DNA from: Mycolicibacterium canariasense
Lineage (GTDB): Bacteria; Actinomycetota; Actinomycetes; Mycobacteriales; Mycobacteriaceae
Assembly (NCBI RefSeq): GCF_002101555.1
Contig: NZ_LQOL01000038.1
Coordinates: 62,001-126,000, forward strand
DNA length: 64,000 nt
Direction of reading: 5' to 3'
The translations under genes were made by a program, and so were the position numbers. Shown here piece after piece: positions 12,539-19,528 of the stretch (positions are counted from its first letter, which is position 1; each line of letters starts with the position of its first letter). The notes beneath the pieces are model-generated. The model had not been told where the DNA came from, searched no databases, and worked only from the letters and a program-made list of their open reading frames with translations.

Positions 12539-13438
12539 ATGTCGCAGATCATCCTGGGCAAGAACCAGTACGGCAAGGCCGAGAACCGGGTGGTGCGGAT
12601 CTATCGGGACACGCCGCGCCACGAGATCCGTGATATGAACGTATCCACCTGCCTGCGTGGCGATTTCGCCGCGGCTCACCTGGCCGGCGATCAGTCCGAT
12701 GTGCTGCCCACCGACACGCAGAAGCAGACCGCCTACGCCTATGCCAAGGAGAAAGGCGTCGGCTCCATCGAGGATTACGGCCTGACCCTGGCCCGGCATT
12801 TCGTGCAGGATGTGGCACCGGTGCAGGCCGCCCGGATCGAGATCGAGGAGTATGCCTGGGAACGCGCCGTGGTCGACGGTGCCGAGCACGACCACACCTG
12901 GATCCGTAAGGGACAGGAGGTCCGGACCGCCGCCGTCACCGTCGAGGGTGACAGCGAGTACGTCGTGGGCGGGCTCAAGGATCTGGTCATCCTGAAGTCG
13001 ACGGGGTCGGAGTTCGCGGATTTTCTCACCGATCCCTACACCGTCCTGGAGCCGACCCACGACCGGGTGATGGCCACCTCACTGGTGGCGCAGTGGCGGT
13101 TCACCAGCACCGACGTCGACTGGGAGACGGTGTACGGCCGGGTGAAGGCGGCACTGGTCGAACAGTTCGCGGTGGTGCAGTCGCTGGCGCTGCAGCAGAC
13201 CCTCTTCCAGATGGGGCGGGCGGTGTTGGAGGACCATCCGGACATCGCCGAGGTCCGGCTGTCCGCGCCCAACAAGCACCACTTCGTCTACGACCTGTCC
13301 CCGTTCGGCCTGGAGAACAACAACGAGGTGTTCAACGCCGACGACCGGCCGTACGGGCTGATCCAGGCGACGGTGACCCGTGACGATGCCCCGCCCGCCG
13401 GCCCGGCCTGGGATCTGCAGCAGGGCTGGCTGGCCTGA
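12539..13438 (+). CDS. Urate oxidase (uricase)
   Basis: Cofactor-free oxidation of urate to 5-hydroxyisourate and hydrogen peroxide. The 299-residue protein has the tandem T-fold layout: LGKNQYGKAENRVVRIYR with the active-site Lys, VLPTDTQKQTAYAYA with the catalytic Thr, and the C-terminal NKHHFVYDLSPFGLENNNEVF. Last gene of the permease-OHCU-HIU-uricase operon. A GC-rich inverted repeat just after the stop (about 13455-13470) may end transcription. Confidence 0.95.
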   Translation: MSQIILGKNQYGKAENRVVRIYRDTPRHEIRDMNVSTCLRGDFAAAHLAGDQSDVLPTDTQKQTAYAYAKEKGVGSIEDYGLTLARHFVQDVAPVQAARIEIEEYAWERAVVDGAEHDHTWIRKGQEVRTAAVTVEGDSEYVVGGLKDLVILKSTGSEFADFLTDPYTVLEPTHDRVMATSLVAQWRFTSTDVDWETVYGRVKAALVEQFAVVQSLALQQTLFQMGRAVLEDHPDIAEVRLSAPNKHHFVYDLSPFGLENNNEVFNADDRPYGLIQATVTRDDAPPAGPAWDLQQGWLA

Positions 13439-13446
13439 GCTGCGGT

Positions 13447-13471
13447 GTTTGACCGCCCGGCGAGCCGGGCA
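13447..13471 (+). promoter_or_regulatory. Putative SigF promoter of the DUF5709-like/ChaB operon
   Basis: GTTT (13447-13450), 16-nt spacer, GGGCA (13467-13471), then 10 nt to the ATG at 13482. One mismatch to GGGTA. The same spacing to the start codon recurs at the better SigF sites of this window. The -10 lies in a small inverted repeat, so chance or a terminator is possible. Confidence 0.45.
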
Positions 13472-13481
13472 CCCTGACCGC

Positions 13482-13793
13482 ATGGCCGCACAGGAACAGG
13501 AATACGGCACGCTGCCACCGGACGAGGCAACCGACTCCGACGAGGTCCGCAACGCCGACGGCGACGAGGTCGTCGACCCGCCCGAGGACTGGCAGGGATC
13601 GGACAAGTTCGGCATGTCCAGCCAGGAGGCCGCCGAGGGCGAATCCCTGGACGACAAGCTGGCCGCCGAGGTGGCGGACACCCGGCCGGAGCAACCGGCC
13701 CGGGACCCCGACGCCGATGAGAAGCCGGGTGTGAAGCTGCCCGAGGAAGGCACCCCGGAGGACGGGTCGTCGTTCTTCCCGGTGGTGCGGTAA
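13482..13793 (+). CDS. Acidic small stress-type protein (DUF5709-like)
   Basis: A 103-residue, very acidic, probably disordered protein. The DWQGSDKFGMSSQEAAEGES and LDDKLAAEVAD stretches match what I recall of the actinobacterial DUF5709 family, whose function is unknown. No signal peptide or membrane segment. It starts 10 nt after a putative SigF promoter and is followed after 22 nt by a ChaB-like gene with a good ribosome-binding site, so the two are probably one SigF-linked unit (inference). Confidence 0.7.
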   Translation: MAAQEQEYGTLPPDEATDSDEVRNADGDEVVDPPEDWQGSDKFGMSSQEAAEGESLDDKLAAEVADTRPEQPARDPDADEKPGVKLPEEGTPEDGSSFFPVVR

Positions 13794-13815
13794 ACCCGAG
13801 AGAAAGGCAACCGGC

Positions 13816-14238
13816 ATGCCCAAGACCACGAAGAGCGGCAAGGCGCGCCGCGACGAACTGCCGAGCACGCTGCAGAAGTCCGACGCCAAGGCGCAGCGCA
13901 CCTTCGCCAAGGCGCACGACGCGGCCGCCGAGGAGTACGGCGAGGGTGAACGCGCCCACCGGGTGGCGTACTCGGCGCTCAAGCACAGCTACGAGAAGGT
14001 GGGCGATCACTGGGAGGCCAAGGACACACCCGGCCCGTCCGACGACCGGGCACGCAGCGGCGGCCCGAACGCGCGCGGTGAGACCGCCGAGGGCGTGGAC
14101 GCGAATGCGACCAAGAAGCACCTCATGGACGTCGCCCGCCGGCTCGATGTCCCCGGCCGGTCGACGATGACCAAGGACGAATTGGTCGAGGCCATCAAGA
14201 AGGCGAACCGGCGAGAGACCCGCACGGCCCGGTCCTGA
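13816..14238 (+). CDS. ChaB-domain protein with C-terminal Rho-N/SAP-like helix pair
   Basis: A basic 140-residue protein. Residues about 10-70 form a ChaB domain (RRDELPSTLQKSDAKAQRTF, then AHRVAYSALKHSYEKVGDHW), named after a small E. coli protein linked to cation transport. Residues about 100-137 (TKKHLMDVARRLDVPGRSTM, then TKDELVEAIKKANR) match the Rho N-terminal/SAP-like helix-extension-helix found in nucleic-acid-binding proteins. The combination occurs in actinobacterial stress proteins and suggests DNA or RNA binding rather than transport. ATG 13816 follows a GAGAAAGG site. Confidence 0.8.
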   Translation: MPKTTKSGKARRDELPSTLQKSDAKAQRTFAKAHDAAAEEYGEGERAHRVAYSALKHSYEKVGDHWEAKDTPGPSDDRARSGGPNARGETAEGVDANATKKHLMDVARRLDVPGRSTMTKDELVEAIKKANRRETRTARS

Positions 14239-14636
14239 GCTGTCCCGGCCCTTTGCCGCGACCACTGGATCCGCACATCGTGCCCCGACGGCGCGACGGA
14301 CCGAACCGAACGGCAAAGTTGTTCTACGACAATCTCGTTCGGAGGTATAGGAGCGGTGAGGAGGTAGCGGCAGAGCGCCTGTCGGGCGAGCATTGGCCAT
14401 CACACTGCGGATTCCGCAGGTCAGACGGATTTCGAGGAAAGCGGTCGGCCGATTCGATTGTTCGGCCGCCACAGGTGGCGTAGTGTCAGACGAAGGTTGA
14501 GTTCACAGCCTGATGCGAGCGTCATTGACGTGGGGGACAATTAGCACGGTCCTGCACCATTGGGACCTTCGACCGGTCTTGAACTATTTGGCGTGACCAC
14601 AGTACGAATCCCGTATTACGACTGATGGAGTCACAA
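14239..14636. other. 398-bp intergenic region, no gene recognised
   Basis: Between the ChaB-like gene and the STAS gene I see no coding stretch that looks real; a 76-codon open frame at 14253-14483 has an unnatural composition. A TTGAAC hexamer at 14579-14584, 18 nt before TACGAA at 14603, is a weak promoter candidate for the STAS gene. Base composition is less GC-rich than the flanks, consistent with regulatory DNA. Confidence 0.5.
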
Positions 14637-15077
14637 ATGCACAACCTCACCGTTCCTCAATCGAGGCGCAACTCCGCCTCGAATATCACCGAATGCGAGA
14701 TGGCGGCCTACTGCACCAAGTGGCTCGCCCCGGCCACGGCCGTGCTCTCGGTGTTCGGCGAGCTCGACGCCGCCAACAGCCGCGAGTTCTCCGACTACGT
14801 CGTTCTGCATCTCCCGCATGTGCGCGAACTGGTGCTCGACCTGACGGGTGTGGAATTCTTCGGCACCGCAGCGTTTTCGGCGATGCGCACCATGGGTGCG
14901 CGCGCCGCCGGCGAGGGAATCGACTGGTCGGTGGTGCCCAGCCACGCGGTCAGTCGTCTGCTTCGGATCTGCGACCCGAATTCGCTGCTGCCGATCGAAG
15001 AGTCGGTGGCCTCAGCGCTGCTGCGGCTGCAGCGCGATCCGTCGGACCTACTTCAGATCGTCGCGAAGGCGCGCTAA
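14637..15077 (+). CDS. STAS-domain anti-sigma factor antagonist (RsbV/Rsf-like)
   Basis: A protein of about 146 residues with a single STAS domain: TAVLSVFGELDAANSREF, VRELVLDLTGVEFFGTAAF and a C-terminal IDWSVVPSHAV. In RsbV-type antagonists a Ser/Thr after the DLTG strand is phosphorylated by the partner kinase; here the site reads FFGTAAFS, with Thr or Ser possible. It lies head to tail against sigF, the 3' ends overlapping by 30 bp, so an antagonist of UsfX is the obvious inference. ATG 14637 is chosen because GGAG lies 7 nt upstream; ATG 14625 is possible. Confidence 0.85.
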   Translation: MHNLTVPQSRRNSASNITECEMAAYCTKWLAPATAVLSVFGELDAANSREFSDYVVLHLPHVRELVLDLTGVEFFGTAAFSAMRTMGARAAGEGIDWSVVPSHAVSRLLRICDPNSLLPIEESVASALLRLQRDPSDLLQIVAKAR

Positions 15078-15800
15078 GGACTTCGCCAGCAGCCGCGACA
15101 CATGCATCTGCGAGACCCCGATGCGCTCGGCGATCTGGGTCTGTGTCATGTTCTCGAAGAATCTGAGCACCAGCACCGTGCGTTCTCGCTCGGGCAGGGC
15201 GTCCAGCAGCGGTCGCAGCGACTCCCTGTTCTCGACCTGCTCGAGCGCGAGGTCGTCGCTGCCCAGCGTGTCGCCGATGGACGGTGCCTCGTCGTCGCCG
15301 CCGGTCCCGCTGTCGATCGACAAGGTGTTGTACGAACTGCCGGCGACCAGCGCCTCGACCACTTCCTCACGGTCGATCTCCAGCTCGGCGGCCAGTTCGG
15401 TGGCGTTCGGGGCGCGGCCCAGCCGTTGGGCCATATCGGCGGTGACGCTGCCGATCCGCACGTGTAGTTCCTTGAGCCGGCGCGGCACCTTGACCGACCA
15501 GCCGTTGTCGCGGAAGTGCCGGCGTACCTCGCCCATCACGGTGGGAACCGCGAAGGACGCGAAATCCGATCCGGCGGTGTCGTCGAAGCGGTTGACCGCG
15601 TTCACCAGACCCATCCGCGCGACCTGAACCAGGTCTTCGTGGGATTCACCGCGCCCGCCGAAGCGGCGTGCGATGTGGTCGGCCAGGGGTAGACAGCGTT
15701 CGACGATGCGTTCACGTTGCCGTGCGAACTGAGTGGAGTCCTCAGGTAGCGCGCGGAGTTCACGGAACATGTCGATGACGTCCGTGTATTCCGAGGTCAC
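15048..15800 (-). CDS. sigF: Stress-response sigma factor SigF
   Basis: Group 3 sigma factor of the SigB/SigF type, controlling stress and stationary-phase genes. The 250-residue protein has region 2 (ERCLPLADHIARRFGGRGES, then DLVQVARMGLVNAVNRFD), region 3 (GEVRRHFRDNGWSVKVPRRL) and region 4 (LPERERTVLVLRFFENMTQT, then IGVSQMHVSRLLAKSL), close to M. tuberculosis Rv3286c. It overlaps usfX by 4 nt and is co-transcribed after it. The last 30 bp overlap the convergent STAS gene. Many genes in this window carry SigF-type promoters. Confidence 0.96.
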   Translation of the reverse strand: MTSEYTDVIDMFRELRALPEDSTQFARQRERIVERCLPLADHIARRFGGRGESHEDLVQVARMGLVNAVNRFDDTAGSDFASFAVPTVMGEVRRHFRDNGWSVKVPRRLKELHVRIGSVTADMAQRLGRAPNATELAAELEIDREEVVEALVAGSSYNTLSIDSGTGGDDEAPSIGDTLGSDDLALEQVENRESLRPLLDALPERERTVLVLRFFENMTQTQIAERIGVSQMHVSRLLAKSLARLRDDLK

Positions 15801-16234
15801 TGCAGCAGGCCCACTCGTTTCGCGGTCAACGAGATCCCGACCAGGCGCCCGGCCCCGGCATGTTGACCGTCCCCGAAGGTCCGAACATCGGACACCAGCG
15901 AACGCAGCACGTGCCAGCTGAAGCTGTCGGGCGCGACGATGTCGTCATCACCCTGGCAGGTGGTGGACGCATGGACCTTCACGGCTTCGTCGTCGGGGTC
16001 GATCTGGACCACGAGGACGGAATCCGGCGCCGCCGAACGGATCAACCGGGTGCACGCCTCATCCACGGCCAGGCGCAGGTCGGCGACGGAGTCGATGTCG
16101 AGATCCTCGAACGTCGCGGCCGCCGCGACCAGCGTGCGCAGCACCGCCAGGTTCTCCAGCCGTGCGGCCACCCGAAGCTCGACAGAGCGGTCGCCGGAGG
16201 CCGGCACGCCGACGTCGCCGTTAATCCCAGTCAT
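15797..16234 (-). CDS. usfX: Anti-sigma F factor UsfX (RsbW-type kinase fold)
   Basis: Binds and silences SigF. The 145-residue protein has the GHKL fold of RsbW/SpoIIAB: SVELRVAARLENLAVLRTLV, the N-box LRLAVDEACTRLI and a C-terminal SWHVLRSLVSDVRTF. The glycine-rich ATP lid is short, as in other mycobacterial UsfX. ATG 16234 is preceded by GGGAGG. The gene is directly upstream of sigF and translationally coupled to it. A SigF-like promoter at 16264-16289 may give autoregulation. Confidence 0.9.
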   Translation of the reverse strand: MTGINGDVGVPASGDRSVELRVAARLENLAVLRTLVAAAATFEDLDIDSVADLRLAVDEACTRLIRSAAPDSVLVVQIDPDDEAVKVHASTTCQGDDDIVAPDSFSWHVLRSLVSDVRTFGDGQHAGAGRLVGISLTAKRVGLLQ

Positions 16235-16263
16235 CTGACCTCCCGGGGTATCTGCACGGAGGC

Positions 16264-16289
16264 TACCCCACGTCGTTGCGGTATCAATC
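16264..16289 (-). promoter_or_regulatory. Possible SigF-like promoter of usfX-sigF
   Basis: On the minus strand, GATT (16289-16286), 17-nt spacer, GGGTA (16268-16264), about 30 nt before the usfX start, with GGGAGG in between. The -10 is exact and the -35 weak. Autoregulation of the usfX-sigF operon by SigF is known in mycobacteria. Confidence 0.35.
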
Positions 16290-16314
16290 GATTGCACTGG
16301 GCCACCCGACTCGC

Positions 16315-16339
16315 GTGTGTTCCGAAGGCCCTGCGGGTA
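16315..16339 (+). promoter_or_regulatory. Possible SigF promoter of the 43-residue membrane peptide gene
   Basis: GTGT (16315-16318), 16-nt spacer, exact GGGTA (16335-16339), and 10 nt to ATG 16350, the same spacing as at the best SigF sites of the window. The -35 has one mismatch to GTTT. Confidence 0.4.
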
Positions 16340-16349
16340 CTCGGATGGC

Positions 16350-16481
16350 ATGTCCAAGCTCGACCCCGACACGCGACGCCGCATCCTCGTGGCGGTGGCC
16401 ATCGCGGTCGGCGTTCTGGCGTTGATCGTTGCGGGCGTCTACGCCGCCGTATTCATCATCCTCGGACCGATGATGGCCTGA
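16350..16481 (+). CDS. 43-residue single-pass membrane peptide beside usfX
   Basis: Short open frame reading MSKLDPDTRRRILVAVAIAV, then a hydrophobic run to VYAAVFIILGPMMA. A basic, charged N-terminus is followed by one transmembrane helix (about residues 13-38), the normal look of a real small membrane protein with the N-terminus inside. No good ribosome-binding site, but the ATG is 10 nt after a GGGTA SigF -10, so a near-leaderless SigF transcript fits. It diverges from usfX. Function unknown; a role in stress sensing or membrane association of the SigF system is conceivable. Confidence 0.6.
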   Translation: MSKLDPDTRRRILVAVAIAVGVLALIVAGVYAAVFIILGPMMA

Positions 16482-16572
16482 CCATGCCATGCCGGTGTCA
16501 TACCCTGCTGTTGCCAGGGTTCAAACGCGGTTGCCGGATTTGACCTGGGACGGCCGTTGTGCAAGTAGACGC

Positions 16573-17877
16573 TCAGAAACCGGACGGGGTTCCGTTACCC
16601 AGGTAGGTCAGCCCGGTTCCGGCCAGCCCGGTGCGGTCCAGCAGGTTGCGGGTGTCGATCACCACCGCGCCCGGCGCGTGCTCGGCGATGCGCGCCCAGT
16701 CGAGGTCGCGGAACTCGGGCCACTCGGTGAGCACCACGATGGCGTCGGATCCCTTGGTCGCCAGATAGGGGTCGTTGACCGCCGTGATCGCGCAACGGCG
16801 CAGCACCGCCGTGTCGATCACGTCGAGCCGCGGGTCGTGTCCGGTCACTTCGGTGCCCGCCGCCGTCAATGCCCCGCAGATCGCCAGCGCGGGTGAGGCC
16901 CGCACGTCGCCGGTGCCGGCCTTGAAGGTCAGTCCGAGGGCGGTGACCCGCATCGAGGCCAGCGGTCGGCCGGTGTGCCGGGACAGCGTCGTCAGGATGC
17001 GGTCGGTCTGCGCGGCGTTGGTGGCCCGTGCGGCGGCGACTTCGGACAGTTCCAGGCCGTGCTGCCGGCCCGTGTGCAACAGCGCCGCGGTGTCCTTCGG
17101 CAGGCAGGACCCGCCCCAGCCGGGACCCGGCTGCAGGAAATGGGCACCGATCCGCTCGTCGGCGCCCATACAGCCGGTCACGTCGCGGATGTCCGCGCCG
17201 ACCTCCGCGCACAGCTGAGCCAAGGCGTTGGTGTAGGAAAGTTTCACCGCGAGAAAGGCATTGCTCGCGTACTTGGCCAGTTCGGCGCTCTCCCGGCTCA
17301 TCCACAGTACTTTGGTCGACGGCTCGCTGCCGTCGGTGCCGTAGAGCGCACCCACCCGTGCGGCCACCTCGCGGTCCGGGGTGCCGATGACGATCCGGTC
17401 CGGATGCATCGCGTCGGCCACCGCGTGCCCCTCGCGCAGGAATTCGGGGTTGGATACCGCGTGAATTGCGCTGGCGGACAGGAAGTCCGCGGCGGCGCCG
17501 GTGGTTCCGACCGGTACCGTCGACTTGATCACCACGATCGCCCCGGCGGTCAGCACCCGCTTCAGCTCGGCGAGGCAGGCGTGCACCGCACCGAGATCGG
17601 CGCCACCGTCGGCACCGCTGGGCGTCGGTACGCACACGAACACCGCATCGCAGCCGGCCAGGGCGCCGTAATCGGTGCTGAATTCCAGTGTCCCGGCCGC
17701 AATACCCGCGGCGAGCAGCTCGGTCAGACCGGGCTCGTCCAGCGCGCAGGCGCCGGTCCGCAACCCGTCCACCTTGGCGGCGTCGGTGTCGACACACACC
17801 GTGTGCCGGCCTCTGCGGGCCAGGCCCACGGCGGTTGCCAGACCGACATAACCGGCGCCCACCACACCGGCCCTCAT
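16573..17877 (-). CDS. UDP-glucose/GDP-mannose dehydrogenase family protein, probably UDP-glucose 6-dehydrogenase
   Basis: Oxidises a sugar nucleotide, most likely UDP-glucose to UDP-glucuronate with two NAD+. The 434-residue protein has the NAD fold MRAGVVGAGYVGLATAVGLA, the NPEFLREGHAV and HPDRIVIG motifs, the catalytic loop GPGWGGSCLPKD with active-site Cys, and the C-terminal GLTFKAGTGDVRASPAL. ATG 17877 overlaps the stop of the upstream glycosyltransferase (ATGA) with GCAGGAG before it. Last gene of the nine-gene glycan operon 26640-16573. With the UXS-like gene at its head, UDP-xylose would result. Confidence 0.85.
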   Translation of the reverse strand: MRAGVVGAGYVGLATAVGLARRGRHTVCVDTDAAKVDGLRTGACALDEPGLTELLAAGIAAGTLEFSTDYGALAGCDAVFVCVPTPSGADGGADLGAVHACLAELKRVLTAGAIVVIKSTVPVGTTGAAADFLSASAIHAVSNPEFLREGHAVADAMHPDRIVIGTPDREVAARVGALYGTDGSEPSTKVLWMSRESAELAKYASNAFLAVKLSYTNALAQLCAEVGADIRDVTGCMGADERIGAHFLQPGPGWGGSCLPKDTAALLHTGRQHGLELSEVAAARATNAAQTDRILTTLSRHTGRPLASMRVTALGLTFKAGTGDVRASPALAICGALTAAGTEVTGHDPRLDVIDTAVLRRCAITAVNDPYLATKGSDAIVVLTEWPEFRDLDWARIAEHAPGAVVIDTRNLLDRTGLAGTGLTYLGNGTPSGF

Positions 17878-18818
17878 GCGCACTCCTGCAACAGGGTTCG
17901 GCCGGCCTCGAGCACCCGTTGCACGGTGATCAGCAGCAAGCCGGCATGCGGCTCCTCGGCGTGCGGATCTCCACGGTCGCCGGCCCAGAGCACGATATGC
18001 CTCCCCGTTCCAGGTGGTCCCCAATGCTGCGGGGGTGTCGGACCGAAGAGCAACACCGACGGTGTGCCGGTGGCCGAGGCGATATGCCCGACGCCGGTGT
18101 CACCGCAGATGACCAGGCGGCTGTCACTGATCAACGCCACCAGCTCGAGGAGTTCGAGGCGTCCGGCCAGCACCGACTCCGGTGCCAGACCGGCCTGGTG
18201 CGCGATGCGATGGGCCAGTTCGCCTTCGTCGGCGGAGCCGGTGATCACCACGCAGTGGCCCTCGTCGTGCAGGGCGGCGGCGACGTCGGCGAACCGCGGT
18301 TCGGGCCACCGCCTGGCCGCCGCGCCGGCACCGGGATGGATCACCACCACCCCGGACCGATCCGGGAACCCCTCCGGCCGTTCGATGCCGAGATCATCCG
18401 GATCGCAGGGAATTCCGGCCCATTCCAGCAGGCTGCACCAGCGCTGGACCTCGTGCACATCGCTGCGCCACGGCGGTCCCGGCAGGTCGGGAAGGTCGGG
18501 GTGCCGATGGGTGAGGATGGATCGGGGCTGCACCGCGAGCAGGTGGGCGATGCTCGCCGGGCCGCACCCGTGCAGGTTCACCGCCAGGTCCGGCGGCCGG
18601 CGCCGCGGACGCAACCGCCCCAGGCCGGGAGTCGGTTGGATGTCGTCGATCGCGCGGGACAACCTCGCCAACGGGCCCAGATGTTCCGGGGTCGCCAACA
18701 CGATCCGGGCCCCCGGGTGTGCCCTGCGTAACGCGCGCAGGGCCGGGAACCCGGTCAGCAGGTCGCCCAGCCCCAAGGCACGCAGTACCAGGATGTCGGT
18801 CGGGCCGGCACCGGTCAC
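17874..18818 (-). CDS. Family 9 glycosyltransferase (heptosyltransferase-type), copy 1
   Basis: A 314-residue protein of the ADP-heptose:LPS heptosyltransferase type (GT9, GT-B fold). It shows LVLRALGLGDLLTGFPALRA at the N-terminus, VVVIHPGAGAAARRWPEPRF with the nucleotide-binding lysine replaced by Arg, and VICGDTGVGHIASATGTPSV followed by LLFGPTPPQHWG in the C-terminal domain. GTG 18818 is preferred because it overlaps the SDR stop as GTGA; a GTG at 18845 is also open. Together with GmhA, HldE and GmhB nearby, a heptose donor is likely. The acceptor is unknown, as mycobacteria have no LPS. Confidence 0.85.
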   Translation of the reverse strand: MTGAGPTDILVLRALGLGDLLTGFPALRALRRAHPGARIVLATPEHLGPLARLSRAIDDIQPTPGLGRLRPRRRPPDLAVNLHGCGPASIAHLLAVQPRSILTHRHPDLPDLPGPPWRSDVHEVQRWCSLLEWAGIPCDPDDLGIERPEGFPDRSGVVVIHPGAGAAARRWPEPRFADVAAALHDEGHCVVITGSADEGELAHRIAHQAGLAPESVLAGRLELLELVALISDSRLVICGDTGVGHIASATGTPSVLLFGPTPPQHWGPPGTGRHIVLWAGDRGDPHAEEPHAGLLLITVQRVLEAGRTLLQECA

Positions 18819-19510
18819 GGCCACGACGGCTCCGTCGACGCACACACCACCAGCTCCCGAACCTCACAGCCGGCGGGCTGGGAGAGGGCGAACAGGATGG
18901 CCTCGGCAACATGGGCGGGATCGTTGAGCTTGGCGTCCGGCGGTGGCTTGTACTGTTCGTCGCGGCCGTCGAAGAACGCCGTCTGCATGCCGCCGGGGAT
19001 CAGCATGGTGACGCCGACCTCGCCGGCCAGTTCCGCGGCCAGGGCTCGGCTGAACCCGACGACACCGAATTTCGACGCGCAGTAGGCGGTTGCATCGCTG
19101 ACCGCCTTGATACCCAATGTCGAGGCGCAGGTGACGATCCGGCCATGGCTGGATCGCAGGAACGGCAGCGCCGCACGCACGGCGGCCGCGGTGCCCAACA
19201 GGTTGACGTGGATGACCCGCTCCCAGTCCTTGGTCGCGATGTCGGTCAGCTTGCCGCAGGCATCCACGCCGGCTGCGGTGAGCAGCCCCTCGATCCGGCC
19301 GTCCACCTCGTCGGCCATGGCCCGCACCGCGACGTCGACCGCCTCGCTGTCGGCGACGTCCACGCACAGGTAGGGGTACTTTCCCGTCGGGCTGCTGCGG
19401 TCCAGGATCAGGGGCGTACCGCCTTGTGCGGCAATCGCTTCCGCCGTCGCGGCACCGAGCCCCGACGATCCACCCGTGATGATGACGTTTCCGACATGAC
19501 CAGCCGGCAT
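18815..19510 (-). CDS. Short-chain dehydrogenase/reductase in the glycan operon
   Basis: A classical SDR of 231 residues: cofactor motif TGGSSGLG at the N-terminus, LTAAGVD in place of NNAG, catalytic Ser in TCASTLGIK and YCASK with catalytic Tyr and Lys. The segment after the first strand is short (LILDRSSPTGKYPYLCVDVA), as in some sugar- or ribitol-type reductases. Substrate is not readable from sequence. Placed between HldE and a GT9 gene, it may modify the heptose or another sugar of the glycan (inference). Confidence 0.8.
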   Translation of the reverse strand: MPAGHVGNVIITGGSSGLGAATAEAIAAQGGTPLILDRSSPTGKYPYLCVDVADSEAVDVAVRAMADEVDGRIEGLLTAAGVDACGKLTDIATKDWERVIHVNLLGTAAAVRAALPFLRSSHGRIVTCASTLGIKAVSDATAYCASKFGVVGFSRALAAELAGEVGVTMLIPGGMQTAFFDGRDEQYKPPPDAKLNDPAHVAEAILFALSQPAGCEVRELVVCASTEPSWP

Positions 19511-19528
19511 GTTGTGCTCCTTACGTTG

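Noticed and set aside
14253-14483. 76-codon open frame in the gap before the STAS gene
   Set aside because: No family resemblance, unusual composition, start without a convincing ribosome-binding site or promoter spacing.
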